From DATLGB01 sp038258425 (GTDB lineage Bacteria > Actinomycetota > Thermoleophilia > Solirubrobacterales > Solirubrobacteraceae): a stretch of 64,000 nucleotides of DNA. This document shows positions 43,533 to 51,507 of the stretch, piece after piece. The stretch is taken from positions 1 to 64,000 of the forward strand of contig JBBSPV010000018.1 of assembly GCA_038258425.1 (NCBI GenBank), given 5' to 3'. Each line of letters opens with the position of its first letter. The stretch's first letter is position 1. The notes below the pieces were generated by a model. The model searched no databases. It was not told where the DNA came from and saw only the letters and a program-made list of their open reading frames with translations. Both the position numbers and the translations under genes were made by a program.

Positions 43533-44216
43533 ATGGATGACCGCCCCGCCCGGGTCCTCGTCGTCGAGGACGATGAGGACATCGCCCAGGTGCTCCAGCG
43601 CTCGCTGCGCCTGGAGGGCTACGAGGTCAAGCTGGCCGGCGACGGCGTCCAGGCGCTGGACCAGTTCCACGCCTTCCTGCCCGACCTGCTCGTCCTCGAC
43701 CTCGGCCTGCCGCGGCTCGACGGCATCGAGGTCGCCAAGCGGCTGCGCACCGACGGCGAGGACGTGCCGATCCTCATGCTCACCGCGCGCGACGCGCTCG
43801 AGTCCCGCGTCGCCGGGCTCGACACGGGGGCCGACGACTACCTCGTCAAGCCCTTCGAGCGCCAGGAGCTGCTCGCCCGGCTGCGCGCCCTGCTGCGGCG
43901 CCGGCCCCCGCGCGGCATGGCGCCGCTGGCGGTGGGCGACCTGACGCTGAACCCGGACACCCACGAGGTGTTCCGCACGGAGCGGCGCATCGAGCTCACC
44001 CAGCGCGAGTTCGAGCTGCTCGAGTACCTCATGCGCAACGAGCGCCTCGTGATCTCGCGGCAGCGACTGCTCGACGAGGTCTGGGGCTACGACCCGTTCT
44101 CCATCACGAACACCATCGAGGTGTTCGTGTCCAACCTCCGCAGGAAGCTCGAAGCCGGTGGCGAGCCTCGCCTCCTCCACACGGTCCGCGGCGCGGGCTA
44201 CGTCCTCCGCGTATAG
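43533..44216 (+). CDS. OmpR-family response regulator
   Basis: A 227-residue protein. The receiver domain has the acidic pocket VVEDDED, the phospho-acceptor Asp in LVLDLGLPRLDG, Thr in MLTARD and Lys in YLVKPFER. The C-terminal winged helix has LTQREFELLEYLMRNERLV and VSNLRRKL ... TVRGAGYVL. It resembles the MprA/TcrA group of actinobacterial regulators. It overlaps by 59 bases with the following kinase gene in another frame. The signal is unknown. Confidence 0.93.
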   Translation: MDDRPARVLVVEDDEDIAQVLQRSLRLEGYEVKLAGDGVQALDQFHAFLPDLLVLDLGLPRLDGIEVAKRLRTDGEDVPILMLTARDALESRVAGLDTGADDYLVKPFERQELLARLRALLRRRPPRGMAPLAVGDLTLNPDTHEVFRTERRIELTQREFELLEYLMRNERLVISRQRLLDEVWGYDPFSITNTIEVFVSNLRRKLEAGGEPRLLHTVRGAGYVLRV

Positions 44217-45627
44217 GCGCCTGCCGATCCGCTGGCGGCTCGCCGGCGGATCCGCGGTCCTGACGCTGGTCATCCTCCTCGGCTTCGCCTCGATCGTCGG
44301 CGTGCTGACCGTGCGCCGGCTGCACCAGGACTTCGACCGGCAGGTCGCGGCCGCCTCGGACGAGCTGCAGACGTCGCTGCAGCTCAAGCTCGGCATCGAC
44401 GGCGACCTCGACTGCCAGGTCGCCTCCTGCCCGATCCGCAACCTCACGGACTACGCCAAGACCCAGCGGGGGGCCGTGGTGCGGATCGTCAACCTCCGGG
44501 GCCAGGCCTACAAGCAGTCCAAGGGCGCGCCCTACCTCGGGTCGCCGAACGTCCCGACGAACGAGGTGGGCGACTACCGCGTCGAGTCGCGGCCGCTCAA
44601 CGTCACGGGGGTCGCTCCCGGTGCGATCTGGGTCCAGTACGCCCGGCGCATGTCCGACGTGGACGAGACCGCGGCCCGCGTGCGCTTCTTCCTCGCCCTC
44701 GGCGTGCTCGGGGGCGCCGCGCTGGCCCTGCTGGCCGGCCTCGCCACGGCGCGGCGCGCGATGCGGCCGGTCACCGAGCTCACGGACGCGGCCCGCAAGA
44801 TCACGCGCACGCGCGACCCGTCCCAGCGCATCCCGAAGCCCGAGGCCGAGGACGAGGTCGCCGAGCTCGCCGACACGCTGGAGGGCATGCTGCGCGCCCT
44901 CGACGACGCCCAGGAGGAGACGGAGGCCGCCCTCGGGCGCCAGCGCGAGTTCGTCGCGGACGCCTCCCACGAGCTGCGCACGCCGCTGACCAGCGTGCTG
45001 GCCAACCTCGAGCTGCTCGAGGAGGAACTGCAGGGCGACCAGCGCGACGCGGTGGGCTCCGCCCTGCGCTCCACGCGCCGCATGCGCCGCCTCGTCGCCG
45101 ACCTGCTCCTGCTCGCCCGGGCCGACGCCAGCCGGACGGCGCCGCACGAGCCTGTCGACCTCGCCGCGGTGCTCGTGGACGTCGCGGCGGAGCTCGAGCC
45201 GGTGGCGGCCGAGCACGCGATCACCGTCGAGGCGCCGGCCCCGGTCCTCGTCCTCGGCATCCGTGACGAGCTGCACCGGCTCGCGCTGAACCTCATCGAC
45301 AACGCGCTCAAGCACACGGCACCGGGCACACCGGTCTCCGCGAGCGTCGGCGTCGCCGGCGGTCAGGCGGTGCTCGCCGTGGAAGACGACGGCCCCGGCG
45401 TGCCGGTCGAGCTGCGCGAGCGCGCGTTCGAGCGCTTCGTGCGCGGCACGTCGGACCGCGGAGGCTCGAGCAGCGGCCTGGGCCTCTCCATCGTCCGGGC
45501 GGTCGCCGAGACGCACGGCGGCACCGTCGCGCTCGAGGACCCGGAGGACGGGCGTGGCGCGCGCTTCGTCGTGCGCCTGCCGGTCGCCGGGCACGCGCAC
45601 GTGGAAGCCGACGCCTTGCGCGCGTGA
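44158..45627 (+). CDS. HAMP-domain sensor histidine kinase
   Basis: A 489-residue protein if GTG 44158 is the start. It has transmembrane helix 1 (about 29-52), an extracytoplasmic sensor region with a possible disulfide (CQVASC), transmembrane helix 2 (about 178-203), HAMP, an H-box (FVADASHELRTPLTS), an N-box (NLIDNALKHT), DDGPGVP and GLGLSIV. It probably phosphorylates the regulator encoded just upstream. The start lies 59 bases inside that gene, and I see no later ATG or GTG before helix 1, so a long overlap or a rare start codon is needed. Confidence 0.9.
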   Translation: MASLASSTRSAARATSSAYRRLPIRWRLAGGSAVLTLVILLGFASIVGVLTVRRLHQDFDRQVAAASDELQTSLQLKLGIDGDLDCQVASCPIRNLTDYAKTQRGAVVRIVNLRGQAYKQSKGAPYLGSPNVPTNEVGDYRVESRPLNVTGVAPGAIWVQYARRMSDVDETAARVRFFLALGVLGGAALALLAGLATARRAMRPVTELTDAARKITRTRDPSQRIPKPEAEDEVAELADTLEGMLRALDDAQEETEAALGRQREFVADASHELRTPLTSVLANLELLEEELQGDQRDAVGSALRSTRRMRRLVADLLLLARADASRTAPHEPVDLAAVLVDVAAELEPVAAEHAITVEAPAPVLVLGIRDELHRLALNLIDNALKHTAPGTPVSASVGVAGGQAVLAVEDDGPGVPVELRERAFERFVRGTSDRGGSSSGLGLSIVRAVAETHGGTVALEDPEDGRGARFVVRLPVAGHAHVEADALRA

Positions 45628-45662
45628 GCGCTGACGCACGCCTGCACGTTTTGGGTCAGAAC

Positions 45663-45690
45663 TTGGCGCGTAGACGTTACCCGTCATATT
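45663..45690 (+). promoter_or_regulatory. Candidate promoter of the 45.7 kb RNA
   Basis: TTGGCG (45663-45668), a 16-base spacer, then CATATT (45685-45690). It sits in markedly AT-richer sequence than the flanks and points at the structured segment that begins near 45697. Confidence 0.35.
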
Positions 45691-45696
45691 GCGCGG

Positions 45697-45935
45697 TGCA
45701 GAGCCAAAACGGCCCCAACGCACCTTCAGCCGGGGCCGAAGGCGGTTGGGAACCGCTGATTATCAGCCGCTGCTTGGCTACGTTTCGCCCTGTCGGAACT
45801 TGCGAAGACGTTGGACCGGGTGTTGCCGCACCCGACCTTTGAATCCAGGAAGGGGCTGAAATGGGCTACCGCAACTAGGTTGAGATAGCTGGACCTATTG
45901 GAGCGAGCGCCGTTGCTGCGGCGCTCGTTCTCGTT
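45697..45935 (+). ncRNA. Putative structured non-coding RNA, class unknown
   Basis: This lies in a 353-base gap between convergent genes (stops at 45627 and 45981) with clearly lower GC. Potential helices in order: AGCCAA/TTGGCT (45702-45707 with 45774-45779) enclosing CGGCCCC/GGGGCCG (45710-45716, 45732-45738), GCGGTT/AACCGC (45742-45756) and the palindrome GCTGATTATCAGC (45755-45767); then ACGT-TTCGC/GCGAA-G-ACGT (45780-45811), CGGGTG/CACCCG (45817-45834), and finally a terminator. A five-codon frame (MGYRN, 45861-45878) with an AGGAAGGGG just upstream lies inside. I cannot match it to a known RNA family. Confidence 0.5.
45904..45935 (+). terminator. Rho-independent-like terminator
   Basis: CGAGCGCCG / CGGCGCTCG (9 bp perfect, extended by a G-T pair), loop TTGCTG, followed by TTCTCGTT. 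It closes the putative RNA on the plus strand and may also stop the minus-strand HD-GYP transcript. Confidence 0.6.
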
Positions 45936-45980
45936 AACGGCAGCTGCGCCGGAACCTTGAGCGCGCCAACGCGCCAGCTC

Positions 45981-47336
45981 CTAGACGACCTGCAGCGGCT
46001 CGGCGTAGCTGCGGACGCGGGCCTCGAGCGCGAGCTCCGTCTCGAAGTCGTGCGCCGTCGAGTGGCGGAAGCGGACGCCGCGGCGCTCCACGAGGTCGAT
46101 GAAGACCTCGACGATCTGCGCGTCGAGCTGCGTGCCGGCCACGCGCCGCAGCTCGGCGAACGCGTCCTCGATCGACACCGGGCGCCGGTAGGTGTCGCGC
46201 GCCGTGATGACGTCGTAGACGTCGGCCACGGAGATGATGCGCGAGCCGAGCGGGATGGCGGCCCCGACGATGCCGTCGGGGTACCCGAGACCGTCGATCT
46301 GCTCGTGGTGGCTGCGCACGATCTGCGCCACCGGCCCGTAGCCCTCGATCTCCGATACGAGCTCGGCCCCGACCTCGGGGTGGCGGCGGATGACCGCCCG
46401 GTCCTCCTCCGTGAGCTGGCCGTGGGCGAGGAGCACGTGGTCGGGGAAGATGAACTTGCCGACGTCGTGGAACAGGGCGGCCGTGTGGATGATGTCCTGC
46501 TCGCGCTCGGGCAGGCCCATGGCCTCGGCCACGGCGCGGGCGTAGCGGGCCACCGCCGCGGAGTGGCGCGCCGTCGTGTGGTCGCGCAGGGCCAGGGTCT
46601 TGAGCGTCGTGGAGATGAGGCCGACGTGCAGCGAGGCGAGCTGGCGGTTGCGCTCCTCGAGCTCGCGGCTGCGATCCTGCGCCTCCTTCGCGTAGCGCAG
46701 CAGGTACTGGAAGATCAGGACGAGCAAGCCCAGGACGCTCAGCGAGACCGGGCCGAAGCGCTGGCTGGCGACCGCGAGCGCGGCGGTCATCACCGCGGTG
46801 GCCAGCTGCGCCGGCAGGGTCGGAAGGAGGATCTCCCGGAACCCGGCAAGCAGGTTGTACCCGTTGCGCACCGCCTGCGAGGTCCAGATCAGCGAGAAGT
46901 TCAGCGTCACGGTGACGAGGAAGACGACGAGCACGAGGCCGGCCCGGCTCAGGGCGTCCGACGGCAGCGGGACGCTGCCGGCGAGCAGCGCGCCCACGAG
47001 GGGGAAGACGGCGAAGGCGCTGAGGTTGTCCAGCGCCTTGACCGGCTCGAGCCGGTTGCGGAGCGCGTCGATGGCCACGGCAACGACGCTGACCGCGACG
47101 GCCGTCGAGGGCCCGGCGAGCACCATGAGCAGCACGAGGATCGAGAAGGACGCCGACACCCGCACCGTGCGAAGCTCGATCGCCATGGCGTCGCTGGCGA
47201 CCGCCACCACGAGCAGCGCCACTGGCAGCCAGAGGGGCTGCCAGTCGCTGGCGTCGAAGGTCAGCGCCGCGCCTGCGAGCGACCCTGCGAGGAGCAGGAT
47301 CTGCACACAGTCAACAACCTTGGCGCGGGTGGCCAT
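45981..47336 (-). CDS. Membrane HD-GYP domain protein (putative c-di-GMP phosphodiesterase)
   Basis: A 451-residue protein from ATG 47336; ATG 47363 is an alternative. Six to eight transmembrane helices occupy residues 1-205, followed by a coiled linker (KEAQDRSRELEERNRQLASL) and the HD-GYP domain with HDVGKFIFPDHVL, SHHEQIDGLGYPDG and SVADVYDVITARDTYR. HD-GYP enzymes hydrolyse cyclic di-GMP, and the key HD and GYP residues are present here. The N-terminal part may sense a membrane signal. It is divergent from the MFS gene, and no GGDEF cyclase gene is nearby. Confidence 0.9.
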   Translation of the reverse strand: MATRAKVVDCVQILLLAGSLAGAALTFDASDWQPLWLPVALLVVAVASDAMAIELRTVRVSASFSILVLLMVLAGPSTAVAVSVVAVAIDALRNRLEPVKALDNLSAFAVFPLVGALLAGSVPLPSDALSRAGLVLVVFLVTVTLNFSLIWTSQAVRNGYNLLAGFREILLPTLPAQLATAVMTAALAVASQRFGPVSLSVLGLLVLIFQYLLRYAKEAQDRSRELEERNRQLASLHVGLISTTLKTLALRDHTTARHSAAVARYARAVAEAMGLPEREQDIIHTAALFHDVGKFIFPDHVLLAHGQLTEEDRAVIRRHPEVGAELVSEIEGYGPVAQIVRSHHEQIDGLGYPDGIVGAAIPLGSRIISVADVYDVITARDTYRRPVSIEDAFAELRRVAGTQLDAQIVEVFIDLVERRGVRFRHSTAHDFETELALEARVRSYAEPLQVV

Positions 47337-47445
47337 ACCTCGCGTATCGGCCTCTGCAGGCATAAGTTGAGTCGCTTGGGGTCCGCCACGAACCCGCCGC
47401 CGCCCGTCTTGGCGGGGCTCGTGGCTCTCGGATAGCGTAGGCATC

Positions 47446-48738
47446 GTGGCTTCGTCGTTCGCGCCGGTTCGCCTGCCCGGCTACCGCCCGCTCCTCGCGT
47501 CCTACTCGATCAACGAGACGGGCGATGCGGTCGGCCTCGTCGCGCTGTCCGTGCTCGTGTTCGACCGCACGGACAGCCCGCTCGCCCTCATGGCGTTCTT
47601 CCTCTGCGCGCGTATGCTACCGGCGCTCCTCGCCCCGGCGGTCACCGCGCGGGTAGATCAGCCGTCGATCCGCCGTGTGCTGCCGGCGCTCTACGGGGTC
47701 GAGGCGGCGCTGTTCGGCCTGCTGGCGCTCGAAGTGGCGAGCTTCTCGCTGCCGCTCGTGCTGCTGATCGCGGCGGTCGACGGCACCCTCGCGCTGACGG
47801 CCCGGGGGCTCAGCCGCGGCGCGATCGCGCGGCTGCTGCAGCCGCGCGGCCTGCTGCGCGAGGGCAACGCGCTCGTCAACGTCGCCTTCGGCGTGGCGTC
47901 GGTCGTCGGCCTGGCGGCCGGCGGCCTGCTCGTCTCGGCGGCGAGCCTGCAGGTCGCCCTCCTGGTCGACGCCGCCTCGTTCGGCCTCATCGCCCTGCTG
48001 CTCGCGGCGAGCCGCCACCTCCCCGCGGGCGCGCGGCTGGAGGACCGCGAGCCGTTCCGGGCCCGCCTGGCCGCGGGCCTGCGCTTCGTGCGGTCCGATC
48101 GGCTCGCCGGGCGCCTGATCGCCTGGCAGGGGCTGGCCGTCGTGTTCTTCGTGCTCGTGATCCCGATCGAGGTCGTCTACGTGCGGGAGACGCTCGGGGC
48201 GGCGAGCGGCGTGCTCGGGCTGCTGCTGGCGTGCTGGAGCGGCGGGATCCTCGTCGGCAGCCTGGCCTTCGTGCGCCTGGCGCGCGCCCCCTCGCTCGTG
48301 CTCGTGCTCGCGTCGAGCGCCGCGATCGGCCTGGGCTACGCCGGCATGGGCGTCTCGCGCAGCGTCGCGCTCGCCTGCGCCTTCTCGGTGGTCGGCGGCC
48401 TCGGCAACGGCATCCAGTGGGTGTCGGTCGTCACCCTGTTGCAGGAGGCGACTCCGGAGGACTTCCAGGCCCGGGTCTCCGGTCTGCTGGAGAGCGTGAA
48501 CGCGGCGGCGCCCGCGCTCGGGTACGTCGCCGGCGGGTTGCTGACCGCGCTGCTGTCTCCCCCGGCGGCGTACCTCACCGCAGGCGGCGGCGTGCTGGTG
48601 CTCGTGGTCGTCGGCGCGGTGCGCGGGCGCGACCTGCTGCGCGACTCAGACCTCGACGACGACGGGGAGGATCATGGGGCGCCGCCGCAGCTTCTCGTAG
48701 ACGAACGTGGCGAGATCGTCGTGCAGGAGCTGCTGTAG
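47446..48738 (+). CDS. MFS transporter
   Basis: A 430-residue protein with about 10-12 hydrophobic helices and the loop 2-3 area CARMLPALLAPAVTARVDQPS typical of the MFS_3/enterobactin-exporter-like group. The substrate is unknown, and an exporter is the usual guess. The start is GTG at 47446. The last 31 codons (from about 48646) form a hydrophilic tail, DLDDDGEDHGAPPQ and onwards, that is antisense to the 3' end of the RNase J gene, giving a 93-base convergent overlap. This tail may be a late read-through addition. Confidence 0.85.
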   Translation: MASSFAPVRLPGYRPLLASYSINETGDAVGLVALSVLVFDRTDSPLALMAFFLCARMLPALLAPAVTARVDQPSIRRVLPALYGVEAALFGLLALEVASFSLPLVLLIAAVDGTLALTARGLSRGAIARLLQPRGLLREGNALVNVAFGVASVVGLAAGGLLVSAASLQVALLVDAASFGLIALLLAASRHLPAGARLEDREPFRARLAAGLRFVRSDRLAGRLIAWQGLAVVFFVLVIPIEVVYVRETLGAASGVLGLLLACWSGGILVGSLAFVRLARAPSLVLVLASSAAIGLGYAGMGVSRSVALACAFSVVGGLGNGIQWVSVVTLLQEATPEDFQARVSGLLESVNAAAPALGYVAGGLLTALLSPPAAYLTAGGGVLVLVVVGAVRGRDLLRDSDLDDDGEDHGAPPQLLVDERGEIVVQELL

Positions 48739-50319
48739 GGGCTCGAGCTCGGAGATCTGCTGGTCGGCGGCCCGGTCCAGGGCGTCCTCGACGGCCTCGC
48801 GCAGATCGTCGACGAACGCGTCGCCGCCACCGTCCCCGATGAACGGGACGCCGCGGGCCAGCACCTCGGGCGGCACGACGCTCGAGCCGTCCTCGGCGGA
48901 GATCGTCGCGACCACGATGAAGATGCCGTCGGCGCTCAGCGTGCGCCGGTCGCGCAGGGCCACGTCGGCGACGTCGCCGATCTCCACGCCGTCGACGAAC
49001 ACCATGCCGGCGCGCTCGCGCTTGCCGGGCCGCGCGCCGCGGGCGTCGAGCTCGAGCGGCAGGCCGTTGTCCATGACGAAGACGCGCTCCTCGGGCACGC
49101 CGACGGCCGTCGCGAGGCCGGCGTGGAGCGTGAGCCGCTTGGCGTCGCCGTGGATGGGCATCACGAAGCGCGGCCTGGTCAGGTTGAGCATGAGCTTGAG
49201 CTCCTCCTGATAGCCGTGGCCGGAGGCGTGGATGGGCCCGTCCGCGGCCGTGACGACCTCGCATCCGATCCGGTAGAGCCGGTCGATGACGTCGTTGACG
49301 GCCCGCTCGTTGCCCGGGATCGGCGTCGCCGAGAAGATCACGGTGTCGCCCGCCTTGAGCTGCACGGCCCGGTGGTCGTCGTAGGCCATCCGGCGCAGCG
49401 CCGAGAGCGGCTCGCCCTGGCTGCCGGTGGACACGACGACGAGCTTGTCGTCGGGGAACTGGTCGAGCTCGCGGGGCTGCACGAAGATCCCGTCGGGCGC
49501 CTTGATGTGCCCGAGGGAGCGGCCGATGTTGACGTTCTTGCGCATGGAGCGGCCGACGAGCACGACCTTGCGCCCATGGGCGGCGGCGGCGTCGATGACC
49601 TGCTGCACGCGGTGGATGTTCGAGGCGAACGACGTGACGACGATGCGGCCCTTCGCGCGGCCGAAGCGCTCGCGCAGGTTGGGGCCGACAACGGACTCGG
49701 ACAGCGACCAGCCCGGCCGGTCGGCGTTCGTCGAGTCCCCGCACAGCAGCAGCAGGCCGTCGCGCCCGAGCTCGGCGAGGCGGCTCACGTCGGCCGGCGC
49801 GCCGTTGACCGGCGTCTGGTCGAACTTGTAGTCGCCCGTGATGAAGATCGTCCCGAGCGGCGTGGTGAGCGCCACGCCGCACGCGTCCGGGATGGAGTGC
49901 GTCATGTGGACGAGCTCGATCCCGAACGGGCCGGCCTGGACCACGTCGCCGATCTGCAGGACCTCGAGCTCGGCCTCGCGCAGCTTGTGCTCGTCGAGCT
50001 TGGAGCGCGCCATGGCGATCGTGAGCTGGCCGCCGTAGGTCACCGGCACCTTGTCCTGACCGAGCTCGCGCAGGATCCAGGGCAGCGCGCCCAGGTGGTC
50101 CTCGTGGCCGTGGGTGATCACGAAGGCCTCGATGGCGTCGGCCCGCTCGCGGAGATACGTGAAGTCGGGCAGGACGAGGTCGATGCCGGTCATCTCGGCC
50201 GTCGGGAAGCGCAGGCCGGTGTCGACCACGACGATCCGGCCGTCCCACTCGACGACGGTCAGGTTCTTGCCGATCTCGCCCAGGCCGCCGAGCGGGAGGA
50301 CGCGGAGGGTGTCATTCAT
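48646..50319 (-). CDS. rnj: Ribonuclease J
   Basis: A 557-residue metallo-beta-lactamase/beta-CASP ribonuclease. The zinc motif is THGHEDHLG near residue 70, with further ligands at VHMTHSIPDA and ITGDYKFD. The beta-CASP region contains CGDSTNADRPG, VTSFASNIHR and ASGHGYQEELK. The C-terminal domain is complete. It has 5'-to-3' exonuclease and endonuclease activity on mRNA and rRNA precursors. The start ATG overlaps the dapA stop; the 3' end overlaps the MFS gene by 93 bases. Confidence 0.96.
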   Translation of the reverse strand: MNDTLRVLPLGGLGEIGKNLTVVEWDGRIVVVDTGLRFPTAEMTGIDLVLPDFTYLRERADAIEAFVITHGHEDHLGALPWILRELGQDKVPVTYGGQLTIAMARSKLDEHKLREAELEVLQIGDVVQAGPFGIELVHMTHSIPDACGVALTTPLGTIFITGDYKFDQTPVNGAPADVSRLAELGRDGLLLLCGDSTNADRPGWSLSESVVGPNLRERFGRAKGRIVVTSFASNIHRVQQVIDAAAAHGRKVVLVGRSMRKNVNIGRSLGHIKAPDGIFVQPRELDQFPDDKLVVVSTGSQGEPLSALRRMAYDDHRAVQLKAGDTVIFSATPIPGNERAVNDVIDRLYRIGCEVVTAADGPIHASGHGYQEELKLMLNLTRPRFVMPIHGDAKRLTLHAGLATAVGVPEERVFVMDNGLPLELDARGARPGKRERAGMVFVDGVEIGDVADVALRDRRTLSADGIFIVVATISAEDGSSVVPPEVLARGVPFIGDGGGDAFVDDLREAVEDALDRAADQQISELEPLQQLLHDDLATFVYEKLRRRPMILPVVVEV

Positions 50320-51182
50320 GTGGAAGTCGTTTCCGTCAGTAGTCCGGCGGTCTGGAGGGCCTCGCGGACCACGGCCTCCTCCGCCTCGTCACAGGCGACG
50401 AGCGGGAGGCGCAGGCCACCGACGCGGTGGCCCAGCATGGTCAGCGCGGCCTTGACCGGCGCGGGGCTTGCAGTACAGAACATGGCGCGGTAGACGCCCC
50501 GCAGCTCGGCGTCCAACTCGGCGCGCCGGTCGGGCTCGTCGAGCAGCCGGCGCATCGGCTCCCCCACGACGTGGGAGGCGACGCAGATGCCGCCGACGGC
50601 GCCGAAGTCCAGCGCGCGGGCGAGCAGGTCGTCGTTGCCGGCGAACACGGCCAGGCCGTCGACGGGCGCCGCCTGATCGTTGTTGGACTCCTTCAGGCCC
50701 TCGATGCCGTCGATCTGGGCGAGCTCGGCGAGCAGGTCCGGGTCGAGGTTCGTGGCCGTGCGGGACGGGACGTTGTAGACGATGACCGGCGTGCCGCCCG
50801 CGGCCGTGGCGACGGCCTCGAAGTGCGCGCGCAGGCCGCGCCGGCTGGGCCGGTTGTAGTACGGGGTGACGCTCAGCACGGCGTGGACCCCGTCCGCGAC
50901 CGCGCGCTCGGTGAGCTCGACGGCGTGCCGGGTGTCGTTGGAGCCCGTACCGCCCACGATCAGCCCCTCGTCGCCGAGCTCGGCGGCGAGCAGCCGGACG
51001 AGGCCGAGGAGCTCCTCGTCGGAGAGCGTCGCACCTTCGCCGGTGGTGCCGGCGACGACCAGGCCGTCCGAGCCGTGGGCGAGCAGGTGCCGGCCGAGCG
51101 CGACCGCGGCGTCCTCGTCCACCCGGCCGTCCGCGGCGAAGGGCGTGACCATGGCGGTGAGCAGTCCGGCGAGCGCGGGCAT
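50316..51182 (-). CDS. dapA: 4-hydroxy-tetrahydrodipicolinate synthase
   Basis: A 288-residue TIM-barrel aldolase of the DHDPS family. Motifs are VVAGTTGEGATLSDEE, TPYYNRPSRRGL and VIVYNVPSRTATNLD (catalytic Tyr), with the Schiff-base lysine in GLKESNND. It condenses pyruvate with aspartate semialdehyde at the entry to lysine/DAP synthesis. It is followed by rnj (overlap of three bases) and preceded by a small unknown gene and dapB, an uncommon mix of amino-acid and RNA-decay genes. Confidence 0.95.
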   Translation of the reverse strand: MPALAGLLTAMVTPFAADGRVDEDAAVALGRHLLAHGSDGLVVAGTTGEGATLSDEELLGLVRLLAAELGDEGLIVGGTGSNDTRHAVELTERAVADGVHAVLSVTPYYNRPSRRGLRAHFEAVATAAGGTPVIVYNVPSRTATNLDPDLLAELAQIDGIEGLKESNNDQAAPVDGLAVFAGNDDLLARALDFGAVGGICVASHVVGEPMRRLLDEPDRRAELDAELRGVYRAMFCTASPAPVKAALTMLGHRVGGLRLPLVACDEAEEAVVREALQTAGLLTETTST

Positions 51183-51186
51183 CCGC

Positions 51187-51507
51187 CTAGTCTCGCATGC
51201 GCCGCAGCGCCTCGGTGTAGCGGCGCGGGACGGCGGCGTCCTCGCCCCGCTCCCACAGGGTCACGACGACGAGCTCGCCCCGCGGCTGGTCCCAGCGGCA
51301 GACGTAGACGACGTCGGCGCGGCGCGCGTCGGCGACGCGCACCGTCGCGCGCTCGCCGTCCGTGACGCGGCCGGCCGCCCACGCGTGGGCCACGCGCCCG
51401 ACGATCTCCGGCCGCACGTCGAGCGCTCCGGAGCCGCCGCTCACGCGCTGGCGGAAGCGCTCCACGGCGTGGTCGGTGACGGCGACGGACACGGGCGGGC
51501 GGGTCAC
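51187..51507 (-). CDS. Small protein between dapA and dapB, unknown function
   Basis: A 106-residue protein beginning MTRPPVSVAVTDHAVERFRQ. The H-A-x-E-R-F-x-x-R pattern near the N-terminus, followed by beta-rich sequence (ADVVYVCRWDQPRGELVVVTLW), recalls DUF4258/RelE-like small domains, but the match is weak. The start is GTG at 51507, overlapping the dapB stop by three bases. It ends four bases before dapA. Its tight position suggests co-expression with lysine genes; no function can be assigned. Confidence 0.7.
   Translation of the reverse strand: MTRPPVSVAVTDHAVERFRQRVSGGSGALDVRPEIVGRVAHAWAAGRVTDGERATVRVADARRADVVYVCRWDQPRGELVVVTLWERGEDAAVPRRYTEALRRMRD

Noticed and set aside
45829..45838. 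CGCACCCGAC inside the putative RNA resembles part of the ydaO-type c-di-AMP riboswitch.
   Set aside because: The following AGCUAAC and the upstream GGGGU-AAUC segments are missing, and no plus-strand gene follows. A ten-base match alone is not enough.
45624..45842. A 72-codon plus-strand frame after the histidine kinase gene.
   Set aside because: It has no ribosome binding site, no recognisable composition and runs through the putative RNA helices.
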